From contig NZ_QNRT01000003.1 in NCBI RefSeq assembly GCF_003315245.1, positions 310,947-374,946 of the forward strand: a DNA stretch of 64,000 nt. The letters are read 5' to 3'. The notes under the pieces were generated by a model. That model was not told the DNA's origin and made no database searches. It worked only from the letters and a program-made list of their open reading frames with translations. The DNA comes from Arenicella xantha (GTDB lineage: Bacteria; Pseudomonadota; Gammaproteobacteria; Arenicellales; Arenicellaceae). A program made the translations under genes and the position numbers. This document shows positions 9,153-17,648 of this stretch, piece by piece. The stretch's first letter is position 1. Every line of letters starts with the position of its first letter.

Positions 9153-10256
9153 ATGCAAGTTGCAATCCGAGCAGACGCCAGTGTGGATACTGGTATCGGC
9201 CATATTATGAGAACGCTGGTGCTAGCCAATGAACTGGATCGTCGCGGCGCGGACATAAGCTTTTTTTGTCGACGCATTCCCTGTTACCTCGCAGATAAAA
9301 TACGTAAGGAAGGTCATCAAGTGTTTATGCTTGGTGGCGGCAGTGATGCGAACATTGACGCGGTCTCACTGCTAGAATTTCCTTGGCTTGGCGTCTCGCA
9401 AGAGCAAGATGCACTAGATTTTGAATCAAAGCTTGATCAGGCAAGCTGGGACTGGCTTATCGTAGATCATTACGGGCTTGATCGGAGTTGGGAGTCACTG
9501 GTCGATAACTGCTTCCAGCGGAGCTTGGTGATTGATGACCTGGCAAACCGTAACCATCAGTGTGATTTTCTGCTAGATCAGACTTATGCAAGGGAGCCTG
9601 CTATGTACGCGCATTTAGTTCAGCCAGATACTGTAATTTTTGTTGGAGCTAACTACGCGTTACTAAGAGATGAATTTCGGGCTATGCGGGACAAGAGTCT
9701 TCGGAGCAGAGGTTGTCGAGATTTGCAGCGCATACTTATCATGATGGGTGGTACTGATCCAGGCAATATCGCTGGCCTGGTACTGGCGAATTTGGCGAAG
9801 ATCAAGGACTGTAAATTTGAGTTTGTCCAACTTGTGGTAGGATCTCAATCGCCTAAGTTGGCTGATTTGAAGATGCAACTGCCGAGTTTGCCATTTGAGA
9901 CTGAACTACTAATTGATACAGATAATGTTGCTGATCTCTTGTATCGAGCAGATTTGGTAATCGGTGCAGCAGGGAGTTCTGCTTGGGAGCGATGTTGCCT
10001 TGGCGTGCCGTCATTGATAGTTGAAGTTGCTGAAAACCAGAAGCAGATAGCATTATCGTTGCATTCGGTTGGGGCTGCATTCAATATGGGCAGTATCGAC
10101 GATGAAAATTTTTCTATAAAAATGATCGAGAAGTGTTCTGAGCTGTTTCATGACCCTGCCATGCTTAAAGCTATGAGTGACAAAGCAGCGGAGATTACGA
10201 GAGGTGATGGCGCTAAACAAATTGCAAACGCCATGATGAGGTATTCAACGATATGA
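9153..10256 (+). CDS. pseG: UDP-sugar hydrolase of the Pse pathway
   Basis: Nucleotidase removing UDP from the 2,4-diamido-trideoxy-altropyranose intermediate. It has a GT-B-like fold with the N-terminal RADAS-VDTGIGHIMRT motif and a C-terminal GAAGSSAWERCCLGVPSL block, both characteristic of PseG. The ATG at 9153 is chosen. An in-frame TTG at 9141 overlaps pseF and would add four residues ahead of the conserved start. The 3' end overlaps the formyltransferase gene (ATGA). Confidence 0.92.
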   Translation: MQVAIRADASVDTGIGHIMRTLVLANELDRRGADISFFCRRIPCYLADKIRKEGHQVFMLGGGSDANIDAVSLLEFPWLGVSQEQDALDFESKLDQASWDWLIVDHYGLDRSWESLVDNCFQRSLVIDDLANRNHQCDFLLDQTYAREPAMYAHLVQPDTVIFVGANYALLRDEFRAMRDKSLRSRGCRDLQRILIMMGGTDPGNIAGLVLANLAKIKDCKFEFVQLVVGSQSPKLADLKMQLPSLPFETELLIDTDNVADLLYRADLVIGAAGSSAWERCCLGVPSLIVEVAENQKQIALSLHSVGAAFNMGSIDDENFSIKMIEKCSELFHDPAMLKAMSDKAAEITRGDGAKQIANAMMRYSTI

Positions 10257-10909
10257 ATGTTACGATTCTTTGCTCTTCGGCTGAGCATCCGGTGATGCCC
10301 TACCTTGTCGATTTCGCGCGAAGTAATTTAGCTACCCATTCTGTGTCTATAATTACTAATATCGAAGATTTAAGCGAGGGTGATATCCTGTTTTTGGTTT
10401 CATGTTCCGAAGTAGTGCCTTGTGCGGTGCGAGAAAAATATAGCGCCGCTATTGTGCTGCACGCTAGTGCATTGCCTGAAGGGCGGGGTTGGAGTCCACA
10501 TGTTTGGGCGTTGCTAGAGGGCCGGGATACGCTCACCGTTAGTGCAATAAACGCGGAAGACATAGTCGATACTGGAGATATTTGGGCGCAGGAAGAGGTG
10601 GTGATCCCCAGGACGGCTCTTTATGACGAAGTTAATTCGATAATTTTTACTACTGAAATTAAATTGATGCAGTTTGTTTTAGATAATATGGATCATATTG
10701 AGCCAGCGCCCCAGGCAGATAGCGGTACCTCATCTTACTACCGGCGCAGGACTCCAGCGGATAGTGAGCTAAATCCCAATGACACCCTTGAAGCGAATTT
10801 CGACTTGTTGCGAGTTTGTGATCCTGTTCGGTATCCAGCGTTTTTTCGTTTACGAGGCAAGGTATATAAATTAAGTCTAGAAAGAATGGAAGAGATCAAT
10901 AATGATTAA
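10253..10909 (+). CDS. Formyltransferase in the position of PseH
   Basis: The 218-aa protein belongs to the formyl_trans_N (methionyl-tRNA formyltransferase-like) fold. It shows a HASALPEGRGWSPHVWALLEG block, where HASALP matches the catalytic H-x-S-x-LP, followed by VDTGDIWAQEEV, the usual D-x-GdI element. It most likely uses N10-formyl-tetrahydrofolate. It lies between pseG and pseI, overlapping both, exactly where the PseH N-acetyltransferase gene is expected, and no GNAT-type PseH is present in the locus. The inference is formylation of the C4 amine of the UDP-sugar, giving a 7-N-formyl pseudaminic acid. Confidence 0.82.
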   Translation: MNVTILCSSAEHPVMPYLVDFARSNLATHSVSIITNIEDLSEGDILFLVSCSEVVPCAVREKYSAAIVLHASALPEGRGWSPHVWALLEGRDTLTVSAINAEDIVDTGDIWAQEEVVIPRTALYDEVNSIIFTTEIKLMQFVLDNMDHIEPAPQADSGTSSYYRRRTPADSELNPNDTLEANFDLLRVCDPVRYPAFFRLRGKVYKLSLERMEEINND

Positions 10910-11945
10910 AATCGGACAATCTGTAATCGATGAGGGTTCTCGGCCATATGTCATTGCTGAGATGTCTGCAAATCACAATGGCAAGATAGAAAATGCGTTT
11001 GAAATTATTCGGCAGGCTAAGTTAGCAGGTGCTGATGCGGTAAAGATTCAAACCTATCGACCTGACACCATAACACTTGATAGTTCACTTCCCGATTTCC
11101 AGATTACAGAAGGGCTATGGAGTGGGAAAACCCTCTATGAACTATATGAATGGGCGCATACTCCTTGGGGTTGGCACAAAGAACTTTTCAATAAGGCTAA
11201 GGAGTACGACATTACCTTATTTAGTTCACCGTTTGATAATACCGCGGTCGATCTATTAGAGGACTTGGGTGCCCCCGCATATAAAATTGCTTCGTTTGAG
11301 GCAGTCGACCACCAACTCATTGAATATGCCGCAAGTACCAGTAAACCATTAATTATATCGACAGGTATGGCGAATGAGACAGAAATTGAAGAGGCTATTG
11401 ATGTCGCTAAACAGGCAGGATGCACTCAACTTGCGATTTTGCACTGCGTGAGTGGATATCCGGCTCCGGCTGCTGATTATAATTTAAGCACTATCTTAGA
11501 TATGCGTAATCGTTATGGTGTATTGACCGGTTTATCCGACCATACTCTCTCTAACACAACTGCTTTGGCTAGCGTTGCGTTGGGAGCAAAGATAATTGAA
11601 AAACATTTTACTCTTGATAGAAACGGTGGTGGCCCCGACGACAGTTTTTCTATAACTCCTAGTCAGTTGGTCGAGCTTGTCCAAGGGTGTCGTGAGGTCT
11701 GGAGCGCAGTAGGCAAACCAAGCTATCATCAAAAGGACAGTGAGAAAGATAATATAAAGTTTAGGCGGTCACTTTACTTCGTAAAGGATGCTTCTGCTGG
11801 CACTATTGTTAACGAACAGCATATTCGCAGTGTTCGGCCAGGGTATGGAATTGCGCCGAAGTTCTATAAGGAATTAGTGGGGAAGCGCTTAGTCAAAGAT
11901 GTGTCGCGCGGTACAAGGGTTGCATGGGATGCCTTCGAGGACTAA
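10902..11945 (+). CDS. pseI: Pseudaminic acid synthase
   Basis: Condenses the 2,4-diamido-2,4,6-trideoxy-L-altrose with phosphoenolpyruvate to pseudaminic acid. It has an NeuB-type TIM barrel (PYVIAEMSANHNGKIE at the N-terminus; KIQTYRPDTITLD; ILHCVSGYPAP; GLSDHTLSNTTALASVALGA; EKHFTLDRN) and a C-terminal SAF antifreeze-like domain from about residue 285. The 347-aa length fits. It starts 8 nt inside the formyltransferase gene. Confidence 0.95.
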   Translation: MIKIGQSVIDEGSRPYVIAEMSANHNGKIENAFEIIRQAKLAGADAVKIQTYRPDTITLDSSLPDFQITEGLWSGKTLYELYEWAHTPWGWHKELFNKAKEYDITLFSSPFDNTAVDLLEDLGAPAYKIASFEAVDHQLIEYAASTSKPLIISTGMANETEIEEAIDVAKQAGCTQLAILHCVSGYPAPAADYNLSTILDMRNRYGVLTGLSDHTLSNTTALASVALGAKIIEKHFTLDRNGGGPDDSFSITPSQLVELVQGCREVWSAVGKPSYHQKDSEKDNIKFRRSLYFVKDASAGTIVNEQHIRSVRPGYGIAPKFYKELVGKRLVKDVSRGTRVAWDAFED

Positions 11946-11957
11946 TTTTAATCCTCA

Positions 11958-13226
11958 ATGAGTAAATTAGACTTCATTCGAAAATCGGCCTTATCGCTGA
12001 ACTATCTGGGTCTTGTTCTTCGAGGCTTATCTATGTTCAGCAAATTGGTTTTAGTCTTGCTGTTGACCAAATATTCGGGATTGGAACAGCTGGGTATATA
12101 TGGCTTGTTTGTATCCAGTGTCGCAGTGCTGAACTACTTGCAAGGGTTAGAGTTTTATCGATACACGGCTAGAGAGCTATCCCTCTCAGACCCGGAGCGC
12201 AATACTCAGATGATAGTGAATCAATTTGCTATTCATCTGGTGACTTACCTTGTAATTCTCCCAATATCAGTATTTGCATTCTGTGGTAATTTTTTGCCAT
12301 GGGAGTTGCTTGGTTTCTTTTTGTGGATATCGGTGTGTTCACACATTGGGCAAGAAGCTAATCGATTGCTTATTGTGTTTGGAGGTATAACTCAAGCCTA
12401 TATTGTATCTTTTGTTGTGCATGGTTTATGGGCATGCATCGCCATAGCTATATTTTTTTACTATCCTGAGCAAGCCAACCTGAGGTCGATTCTTTGGCTT
12501 TGGGGCGCGTCATCTTTAGTGGGTGTTGTGTTGGGTGGAGGCTATCTTTCTCAATATATTGTGCTGGGTAGCTTAGTTTTGAAAGTTGATTATGGTTGGG
12601 TGGTTCGTGGCCTTAAGGTTTGTGCCAAATTTTTTGTTGCAGTTATGGCTGTGAAGACAATTGAGTTGAGTGATCGATTCTTTTTGCAGTACTACTATGA
12701 TGAAGCTTTGGTTGGTGTGTATACGATGTTTGGCAGCGTAGCGAAATTGGTTCAGGAATTTGTTTATACGGGCTTGATTGTCACTGTAATACCTTTGTTG
12801 CTTAGTCACTATCGTGAAAAAAAATTCGCTGAATACGAAAGGTTGTTGTGGGGGTTACAAAAAAACATTGTCATTTTTTCGCTGTTGATCACGGTCGTTG
12901 GAATAGCCGCGATGTATCTTCTTTTGATTTATTTAGATCGAGTCGAGCTCAAAGACAATATATTCACTTACTTTATTCTGCTATTTAGTGCCTTTGTTAT
13001 CAACTTAAGTATGATTCCATATTATCGACTTTACCTTGCGGGTAAGGAAATGATTTTGGCTAAGACGGCACTGGTTGGAATGCTTATTAATACGATGCTT
13101 AATCTATTGCTAGTGCCGGTCTTTGGCGCGATTGGAGCGGCTACTGCTACAATCGTTTCATTCTGTTTTATTTACCTTGCGAATATGTATTTGGCTTCCA
13201 AATACACTTTGAGGCATGCAAGATGA
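11958..13226 (+). CDS. Wzx-like polysaccharide flippase
   Basis: A 422-aa protein with 12 or so hydrophobic segments and the MATE/polysaccharide-transport layout. It has an N-terminal LNYLGLVLRGLSMFSKLVLV helix, and a C-terminal GMLINTMLNLLLVPVFGAIG segment, the classic Wzx-type repeat end. It likely flips undecaprenyl-PP-linked repeat units across the inner membrane. It starts 12 nt after pseI and overlaps the next gene by 4 nt. The coding sequence looks more AT-rich than the pil genes, as is usual for exchanged surface-glycan loci. Confidence 0.85.
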   Translation: MSKLDFIRKSALSLNYLGLVLRGLSMFSKLVLVLLLTKYSGLEQLGIYGLFVSSVAVLNYLQGLEFYRYTARELSLSDPERNTQMIVNQFAIHLVTYLVILPISVFAFCGNFLPWELLGFFLWISVCSHIGQEANRLLIVFGGITQAYIVSFVVHGLWACIAIAIFFYYPEQANLRSILWLWGASSLVGVVLGGGYLSQYIVLGSLVLKVDYGWVVRGLKVCAKFFVAVMAVKTIELSDRFFLQYYYDEALVGVYTMFGSVAKLVQEFVYTGLIVTVIPLLLSHYREKKFAEYERLLWGLQKNIVIFSLLITVVGIAAMYLLLIYLDRVELKDNIFTYFILLFSAFVINLSMIPYYRLYLAGKEMILAKTALVGMLINTMLNLLLVPVFGAIGAATATIVSFCFIYLANMYLASKYTLRHAR

Positions 13227-14575
13227 AAAAGGTCCTAATCCTATTAGGCGATTGCCCAGGGCAATACGTTCCATTAATGCATAAAATTGCTTCCCAGCTA
13301 ATTAGTGATGGGGTGGAGGTGGTTTTTGCTGCGACCTCTCCGTTTTATGAGCGGTTTACCAATACGAATTGTGGAGAAGTAGCGCCTATCTATTACCTTT
13401 CAGATTATTTAAACAATGAGTTTGATGCTGAAACATTAGCCTCCATAGAGATCGACTATTGGACTGCATATCCCACATTTATTAGAGATAATTATTTCTA
13501 TGGTCGCCATCGTTCAAGTTGGGATGAATATAAAAAAATCGTGATGTTTTTTGATGAAATATTTGCGGGCAATCGGTTTGATGTTGTTGTCAGCGAACCG
13601 CCATCAAACTCATTTCTCTATATTGGCTATTCTAAGGCTAAGCAGGTGGGAGCTGAGTTTATTGGCTTTATGCCTGCGCGTGTTGAGGCGCATGTTAATA
13701 TTTTTCAGGATCCTTACGGGGAGAAGTTATTGACAAATTCCTCGGAGGTGATTGGCGCCTCGGTTGATTACACTAAACCGCCAGACTACCTCAAGCCTCG
13801 GAAAGGGGAGCTGGCGTTTTTAAAGACTATCCATCGGTTAATCCGATCGTTCAATTTAATATCCCTGAAGTCGCACGAAACCGGTAAGACTTTTCTGCAC
13901 CAGCTTCGAGCTTATTATAAAAAGTATATTTGGAGAAGGATTCGCTACCGCTGGGTCAGCCTTTCAGATGTGTTCGTGGACGATATTCAATCACCGGATA
14001 CGATAAACGTGCTTTTCCCAATGCATTTACGGCCTGAGTCGTCAACTTCGGTTTTGTCTCGCTATTATGAATATGACTTGGAATTATTGAAAAATATTGC
14101 CTTTTCGCTGCCGAGTAACGCTCGGCTCATAGTGAAGGAACACAAGCAGGCGTTAGGCACCAGAGATATATCTTTCTACAGATATGTTGCATCTTTACCT
14201 AATACTTATTTATTGAATCCGAATTTTGACTTAAAACCGAATATTAACCGCTTTGATGCTTTAGTTACGCTTACCAGCACCGCTGGCTTTGAAGCGCTTT
14301 GTGCAGGAGTTCCTGTTTTACAGATGGGGAGAACCTTTTATTCGAATTATGATGGAGTCGTTCTGGTGGACTCCTTCGCAAAATTGGAAAGCGCGCTCAG
14401 AGGATTAGAGAAAAAGTTGCTAAAGCCAAACCCACAAGTAATGCATCACTATATGTCTAAGTGTTTTCCTGGGCATTTCAATTACATGCATGATGAGGTG
14501 TTGTCCGACCAAAATGTACAAAGATTGCTGTTCCCGATTTATAGTGTTCTTAAACTAACAGGTGAATTAAACTGA
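13223..14575 (+). CDS. Kps/capsule-type glycosyltransferase-like protein, candidate pseudaminyltransferase
   Basis: The 450-aa protein has no membrane segment. The N-terminus (KKVLILLGDCPGQYVPLMHK) resembles a GT-B Rossmann start. The C-terminal third has RLIVKEHKQALG and ALVTLTSTAGFEALCAGVPV, the K-E-H and S-T-x-G-x-E-A motifs of the capsule synthesis family (PF05159, KpsC/KpsS-like), which handles Kdo-type CMP sugars. Because CMP-Pse is made by the adjacent genes, transfer of Pse is a reasonable inference but not shown. It is coupled to wzx (ATGA) and to the downstream methyltransferase (TGATG). Confidence 0.6.
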   Translation: MKKVLILLGDCPGQYVPLMHKIASQLISDGVEVVFAATSPFYERFTNTNCGEVAPIYYLSDYLNNEFDAETLASIEIDYWTAYPTFIRDNYFYGRHRSSWDEYKKIVMFFDEIFAGNRFDVVVSEPPSNSFLYIGYSKAKQVGAEFIGFMPARVEAHVNIFQDPYGEKLLTNSSEVIGASVDYTKPPDYLKPRKGELAFLKTIHRLIRSFNLISLKSHETGKTFLHQLRAYYKKYIWRRIRYRWVSLSDVFVDDIQSPDTINVLFPMHLRPESSTSVLSRYYEYDLELLKNIAFSLPSNARLIVKEHKQALGTRDISFYRYVASLPNTYLLNPNFDLKPNINRFDALVTLTSTAGFEALCAGVPVLQMGRTFYSNYDGVVLVDSFAKLESALRGLEKKLLKPNPQVMHHYMSKCFPGHFNYMHDEVLSDQNVQRLLFPIYSVLKLTGELN

Positions 14576-15366
14576 TGAAGCACGATTCGGTAGTTGAGGA
14601 GAATAAGCGTTTTTACAATGCGCAGTATCAAAACAAGAACTTATTCTTGGTCTTTTTGCATACCCTAGTTTCTTTCGATCAACAGTCAAAGGCACGAGTG
14701 AATGCCCGTGTTTTGTTGCCAGTCATTGACGAATTCCTCTCTACTAATGATTCAGGTTCGGTTAGCCTACTCGATTTTGGTTGTGGTTGGGGTAGTTTGT
14801 TATTGAAAATGCCTAAGAGAATTCAGCTTTATTGTTTCGATTTGTCAAGTCAGGCGATGACCAATGTTTGTAAGATATTAAGCTGGTCAGGTCGTTCGGT
14901 GATTCCTGCGCGGATTGAGGATTCATCTATCCTTGAGCCAGCAGAGTTGGATTTTATAACCTGTTCACATGTTTTAGAGCATGTTTCAGATGATGAGAGT
15001 ATTTTGCTTGCATTTCATGCCTCGCTAAGCGACCAAGGAGTGCTCTTGATAAATGTGCCGATAAATGAGGTATGGGATGACCCGAAACATGTTCGCCCTT
15101 ATACCAGGGCTTCATTACGTCAATTGTTGATTAGATGTGGGTTTGAGCCGATGCATGAGGAGGCTTGTGACAAATGGACTGGGTATTTTTTAGAAAAACA
15201 ATTTGTTGGAGCTGATGCTCGTTTGGGGACTCGGGTCATAATTCGATGTGCCAAATTGGTTTTAGCGCTCACTCCACTTAAGCTAGTTGAGTGGAGTGAG
15301 CGAAGATTTTTTGAACATCGAGAACCGCAGCAATTAATAGTATTGGCGCGTAAGGCTAGGTACTAG
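14575..15366 (+). CDS. SAM-dependent class I methyltransferase
   Basis: The 263-aa protein has Rossmann methyltransferase motif I, LLDFGCGWGSLL, motif II around YCFDLSSQAM, and the post-motif ITCSHVLEHVSDDESIL typical of Methyltransf_11/12 proteins. The start overlaps the upstream gene (TGATG). It may O-methylate a sugar of the repeat unit or cap the chain terminus; the substrate is not readable. The following 93 bp to the DUF4910 gene is the longest gap inside this run. Confidence 0.75.
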   Translation: MKHDSVVEENKRFYNAQYQNKNLFLVFLHTLVSFDQQSKARVNARVLLPVIDEFLSTNDSGSVSLLDFGCGWGSLLLKMPKRIQLYCFDLSSQAMTNVCKILSWSGRSVIPARIEDSSILEPAELDFITCSHVLEHVSDDESILLAFHASLSDQGVLLINVPINEVWDDPKHVRPYTRASLRQLLIRCGFEPMHEEACDKWTGYFLEKQFVGADARLGTRVIIRCAKLVLALTPLKLVEWSERRFFEHREPQQLIVLARKARY

Positions 15367-15459
15367 AGCTTCGGAACTTGCGATGGTTGTCGTGTTCGTC
15401 CGAAGTGGTATTAGTAACTATTTAACGAAATACATATAACAGAGCCAGTAAGAAAAAAT

Positions 15460-16806
15460 ATGCCTAAACCTGCAAGTGAACATGATTTTTTAGAGCAGTG
15501 CTTCGACGATCTTTTCCCGATGTTTCGCTCAATTACAGGACCCGGGATTGAACAGTCGATCGAGTATTTGACTCAATTTATGCCGCTGGTTTTGGAAAAG
15601 GTTCCGTCGGGCTCTAAGGTATTTGATTGGACAACTCCGCGTGAATGGCACTGTCAGAGAGCTCGGCTCTGGGGGCCGAATGGCGCACTGATTTGTGACA
15701 CAGATATAAATAACCTTCAGGTCGTTAATTACTCAACTCCAATCGACAGAGATGTGTCATTAGAAGAACTGAAACAGCACTTGCATCATTTACCCGACCT
15801 GCCGACAGCTATTCCATACGTCACCAGCTACTACAAAGAAAACTGGGGTTTTTGTATTTCTAATGATGTTTATGAATCGCTTTCAAATGGTACTTATCGA
15901 GTTCTAATCGAGGCAAAATTTATTGATGGAGGTGTCCCTTTTGCATCTTGTGTTTTGCCTGGGGAAAGCGAAAAGGAAGTTTTACTCAGTAGCTATTTAT
16001 GTCACCCATCACTGGCGAACAATGAGCTGAGTGGCCCGCTTGCGTTGTTGTCACTATATCGAAGGCTTTCTAGCTGGAAAAAAAGAAGATATACATATCG
16101 ATTCTTAGTTAACCCAGAGACTATTGGTTCTCTGTGTTTTATTCATCGTTATCAGGACCATCTAAATAAATTTCTAGTTGGTGGCTTGATTCTAACTTGC
16201 GTAGGTGGGCCAGCCGAAAGGCTGCGTTACAAAGCCAGTCGTCGTGGCGACACGATTATGGATGAACTGATGTTCGCGCTAAGCGAAGGTAAAGAAGGCT
16301 GCGGAATATCGCTTGAGTATCAAAACTTTGATCCAACAAGCGGCAGTGACGAACGACAGTATTGTGCACCAGGATTTAACTATCCTATGGGGCAAATTTC
16401 GCGGACGGTGTATGGTGAATATGATGGTTATCATAATTCCTTAGATGATAAACAGTTTATGGGAATAGATTCATTGCTAAACAGTGTTGATGCTATTGAG
16501 AGAGTACTTACGGTATTTGAGATTAGTGGCTATCCCGTAAATCAATCACCTTTCGGAGAACCTCAACTGGGTAAGCGAAATTTATATCCGAGCATGAATT
16601 CGCAGAGTACCCGTGATAAGTCTGACGATATGACCATTGACTCTCGAACTAAGTTAAATCGTATATTAACTTTATTAAATATGGGCGATGGACTTAACCG
16701 CATGCGAGTGGTGGCAGATGCCTGCCATTGCAGTGTTGAAGAGTTGCGATATACTGTCGAGGAACTAGAGGAGCAAGGCCTGTTGAAGTTGGAAGTTAGA
16801 TCATGA
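15460..16806 (+). CDS. DUF4910-family zinc aminopeptidase-like protein
   Basis: The 448-aa protein is built like the DUF4910/DUF2172 family, which has an M28 aminopeptidase-like fold. It has SYLCHPSLANNELSG (His and Asn/Asp-type metal site), NPETIGSLCFIHRY, GSDERQYCAPGFNYPMG, and EYDGYHNSLDDK, with a C-terminal winged-helix-like segment after about residue 395. These proteins recur in surface-polysaccharide and nonulosonate loci but their reaction is not established to my knowledge. The 3' end overlaps the second formyltransferase by 4 nt. Confidence 0.72.
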   Translation: MPKPASEHDFLEQCFDDLFPMFRSITGPGIEQSIEYLTQFMPLVLEKVPSGSKVFDWTTPREWHCQRARLWGPNGALICDTDINNLQVVNYSTPIDRDVSLEELKQHLHHLPDLPTAIPYVTSYYKENWGFCISNDVYESLSNGTYRVLIEAKFIDGGVPFASCVLPGESEKEVLLSSYLCHPSLANNELSGPLALLSLYRRLSSWKKRRYTYRFLVNPETIGSLCFIHRYQDHLNKFLVGGLILTCVGGPAERLRYKASRRGDTIMDELMFALSEGKEGCGISLEYQNFDPTSGSDERQYCAPGFNYPMGQISRTVYGEYDGYHNSLDDKQFMGIDSLLNSVDAIERVLTVFEISGYPVNQSPFGEPQLGKRNLYPSMNSQSTRDKSDDMTIDSRTKLNRILTLLNMGDGLNRMRVVADACHCSVEELRYTVEELEEQGLLKLEVRS

Positions 16807-17597
16807 ATATCATATTTATTACGGGCAATCACCCGCGTCATAAGTACATAGCAAGAAGAATTGCTGAGACTGGACATCTTTCCACTGTTATTAGCGAGGT
16901 GCGTGAGAATCATGTGCCAGCCCCGCCGACCGGTTTGTCAGAGCATGCTGAGTCCTTGTTCAGTATGCATTTTCAAAAGCGTCAAGAAGCCGAGTCGAAG
17001 TTTTTCGAAGATAAAGATTGGCCGGATTGCAGGGTTGTTGAGATTACTCGCGAACAGCTAAACGGCCCTATCGTTAAGTCGATCTTATCCGAAAATCCAG
17101 TTGACTTGCTTTTAAGCTATGGGTGCCACAGGCTCGATGATCCTACTTTAGATTTGGTGGTAGGCGAGAGATGGAATATTCATGGTGGTTTGTCGCCTTG
17201 GTATAGAGGGGCGATCACACATTTTTGGCCCAGTTATTTTCTGGAACCTCAAATGACTGGTATGACTATTCACGAATTGACAAAGGAATTAGATGCTGGG
17301 GCCGTGGTTCATCAAGCTGCTGCCGACTTGGTTCGTGGTGACGGTGTACATGATTTGGCTTGTCGCGCGGTTTTAAAGGTTGGTGAAGAGCTGCCTACGG
17401 TAATCAGTTTGTTGCGTGGATCCTCTGTTCCCCTGATTAAGAAGCATCATAGTACTAGTGGCAAACTTTGGTTGGTTAATGACTGGAGGCCGGAGCACTT
17501 GCAGTTGATCTACGAGACTTATGGAGACAAGGTTGTCGACCAGTATCTCGATGGAGCATTTCAAAATAGAGAACCGAAGCTATTTAGGCAGTTTTAG
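16803..17597 (+). CDS. Second formyltransferase-domain protein
   Basis: The 264-aa protein has the formyl_trans_N core: NIHGGLSPWYRGAITHFWP (H-G-x-L-S-P-x-x-RG, equivalent to the catalytic HxSLLP region) and MTIHELTKELDAGAVVHQ (the D-x-G element). It is only distantly similar to the Pse formyltransferase at 10253. Coupling to the DUF4910 gene (ATGA) suggests a joint step, for example N-formylation of another amino sugar. It is the last plus-strand gene of the locus, facing the GT4 gene. The acceptor is unknown. Confidence 0.75.
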   Translation: MNIIFITGNHPRHKYIARRIAETGHLSTVISEVRENHVPAPPTGLSEHAESLFSMHFQKRQEAESKFFEDKDWPDCRVVEITREQLNGPIVKSILSENPVDLLLSYGCHRLDDPTLDLVVGERWNIHGGLSPWYRGAITHFWPSYFLEPQMTGMTIHELTKELDAGAVVHQAAADLVRGDGVHDLACRAVLKVGEELPTVISLLRGSSVPLIKKHHSTSGKLWLVNDWRPEHLQLIYETYGDKVVDQYLDGAFQNREPKLFRQF

Positions 17598-17648
17598 CTA
17601 ACTAATCTAAATAATTGGATTTTAATCAATTATATAATCTAGTCTTGA

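Noticed and set aside
5401-17597. Pse genes as a flagellin glycosylation island
   Set aside because: No flagellin, Maf or other flagellar gene is present, while wecG-, wcaJ- and wzx-like genes indicate a lipid-linked surface glycan.
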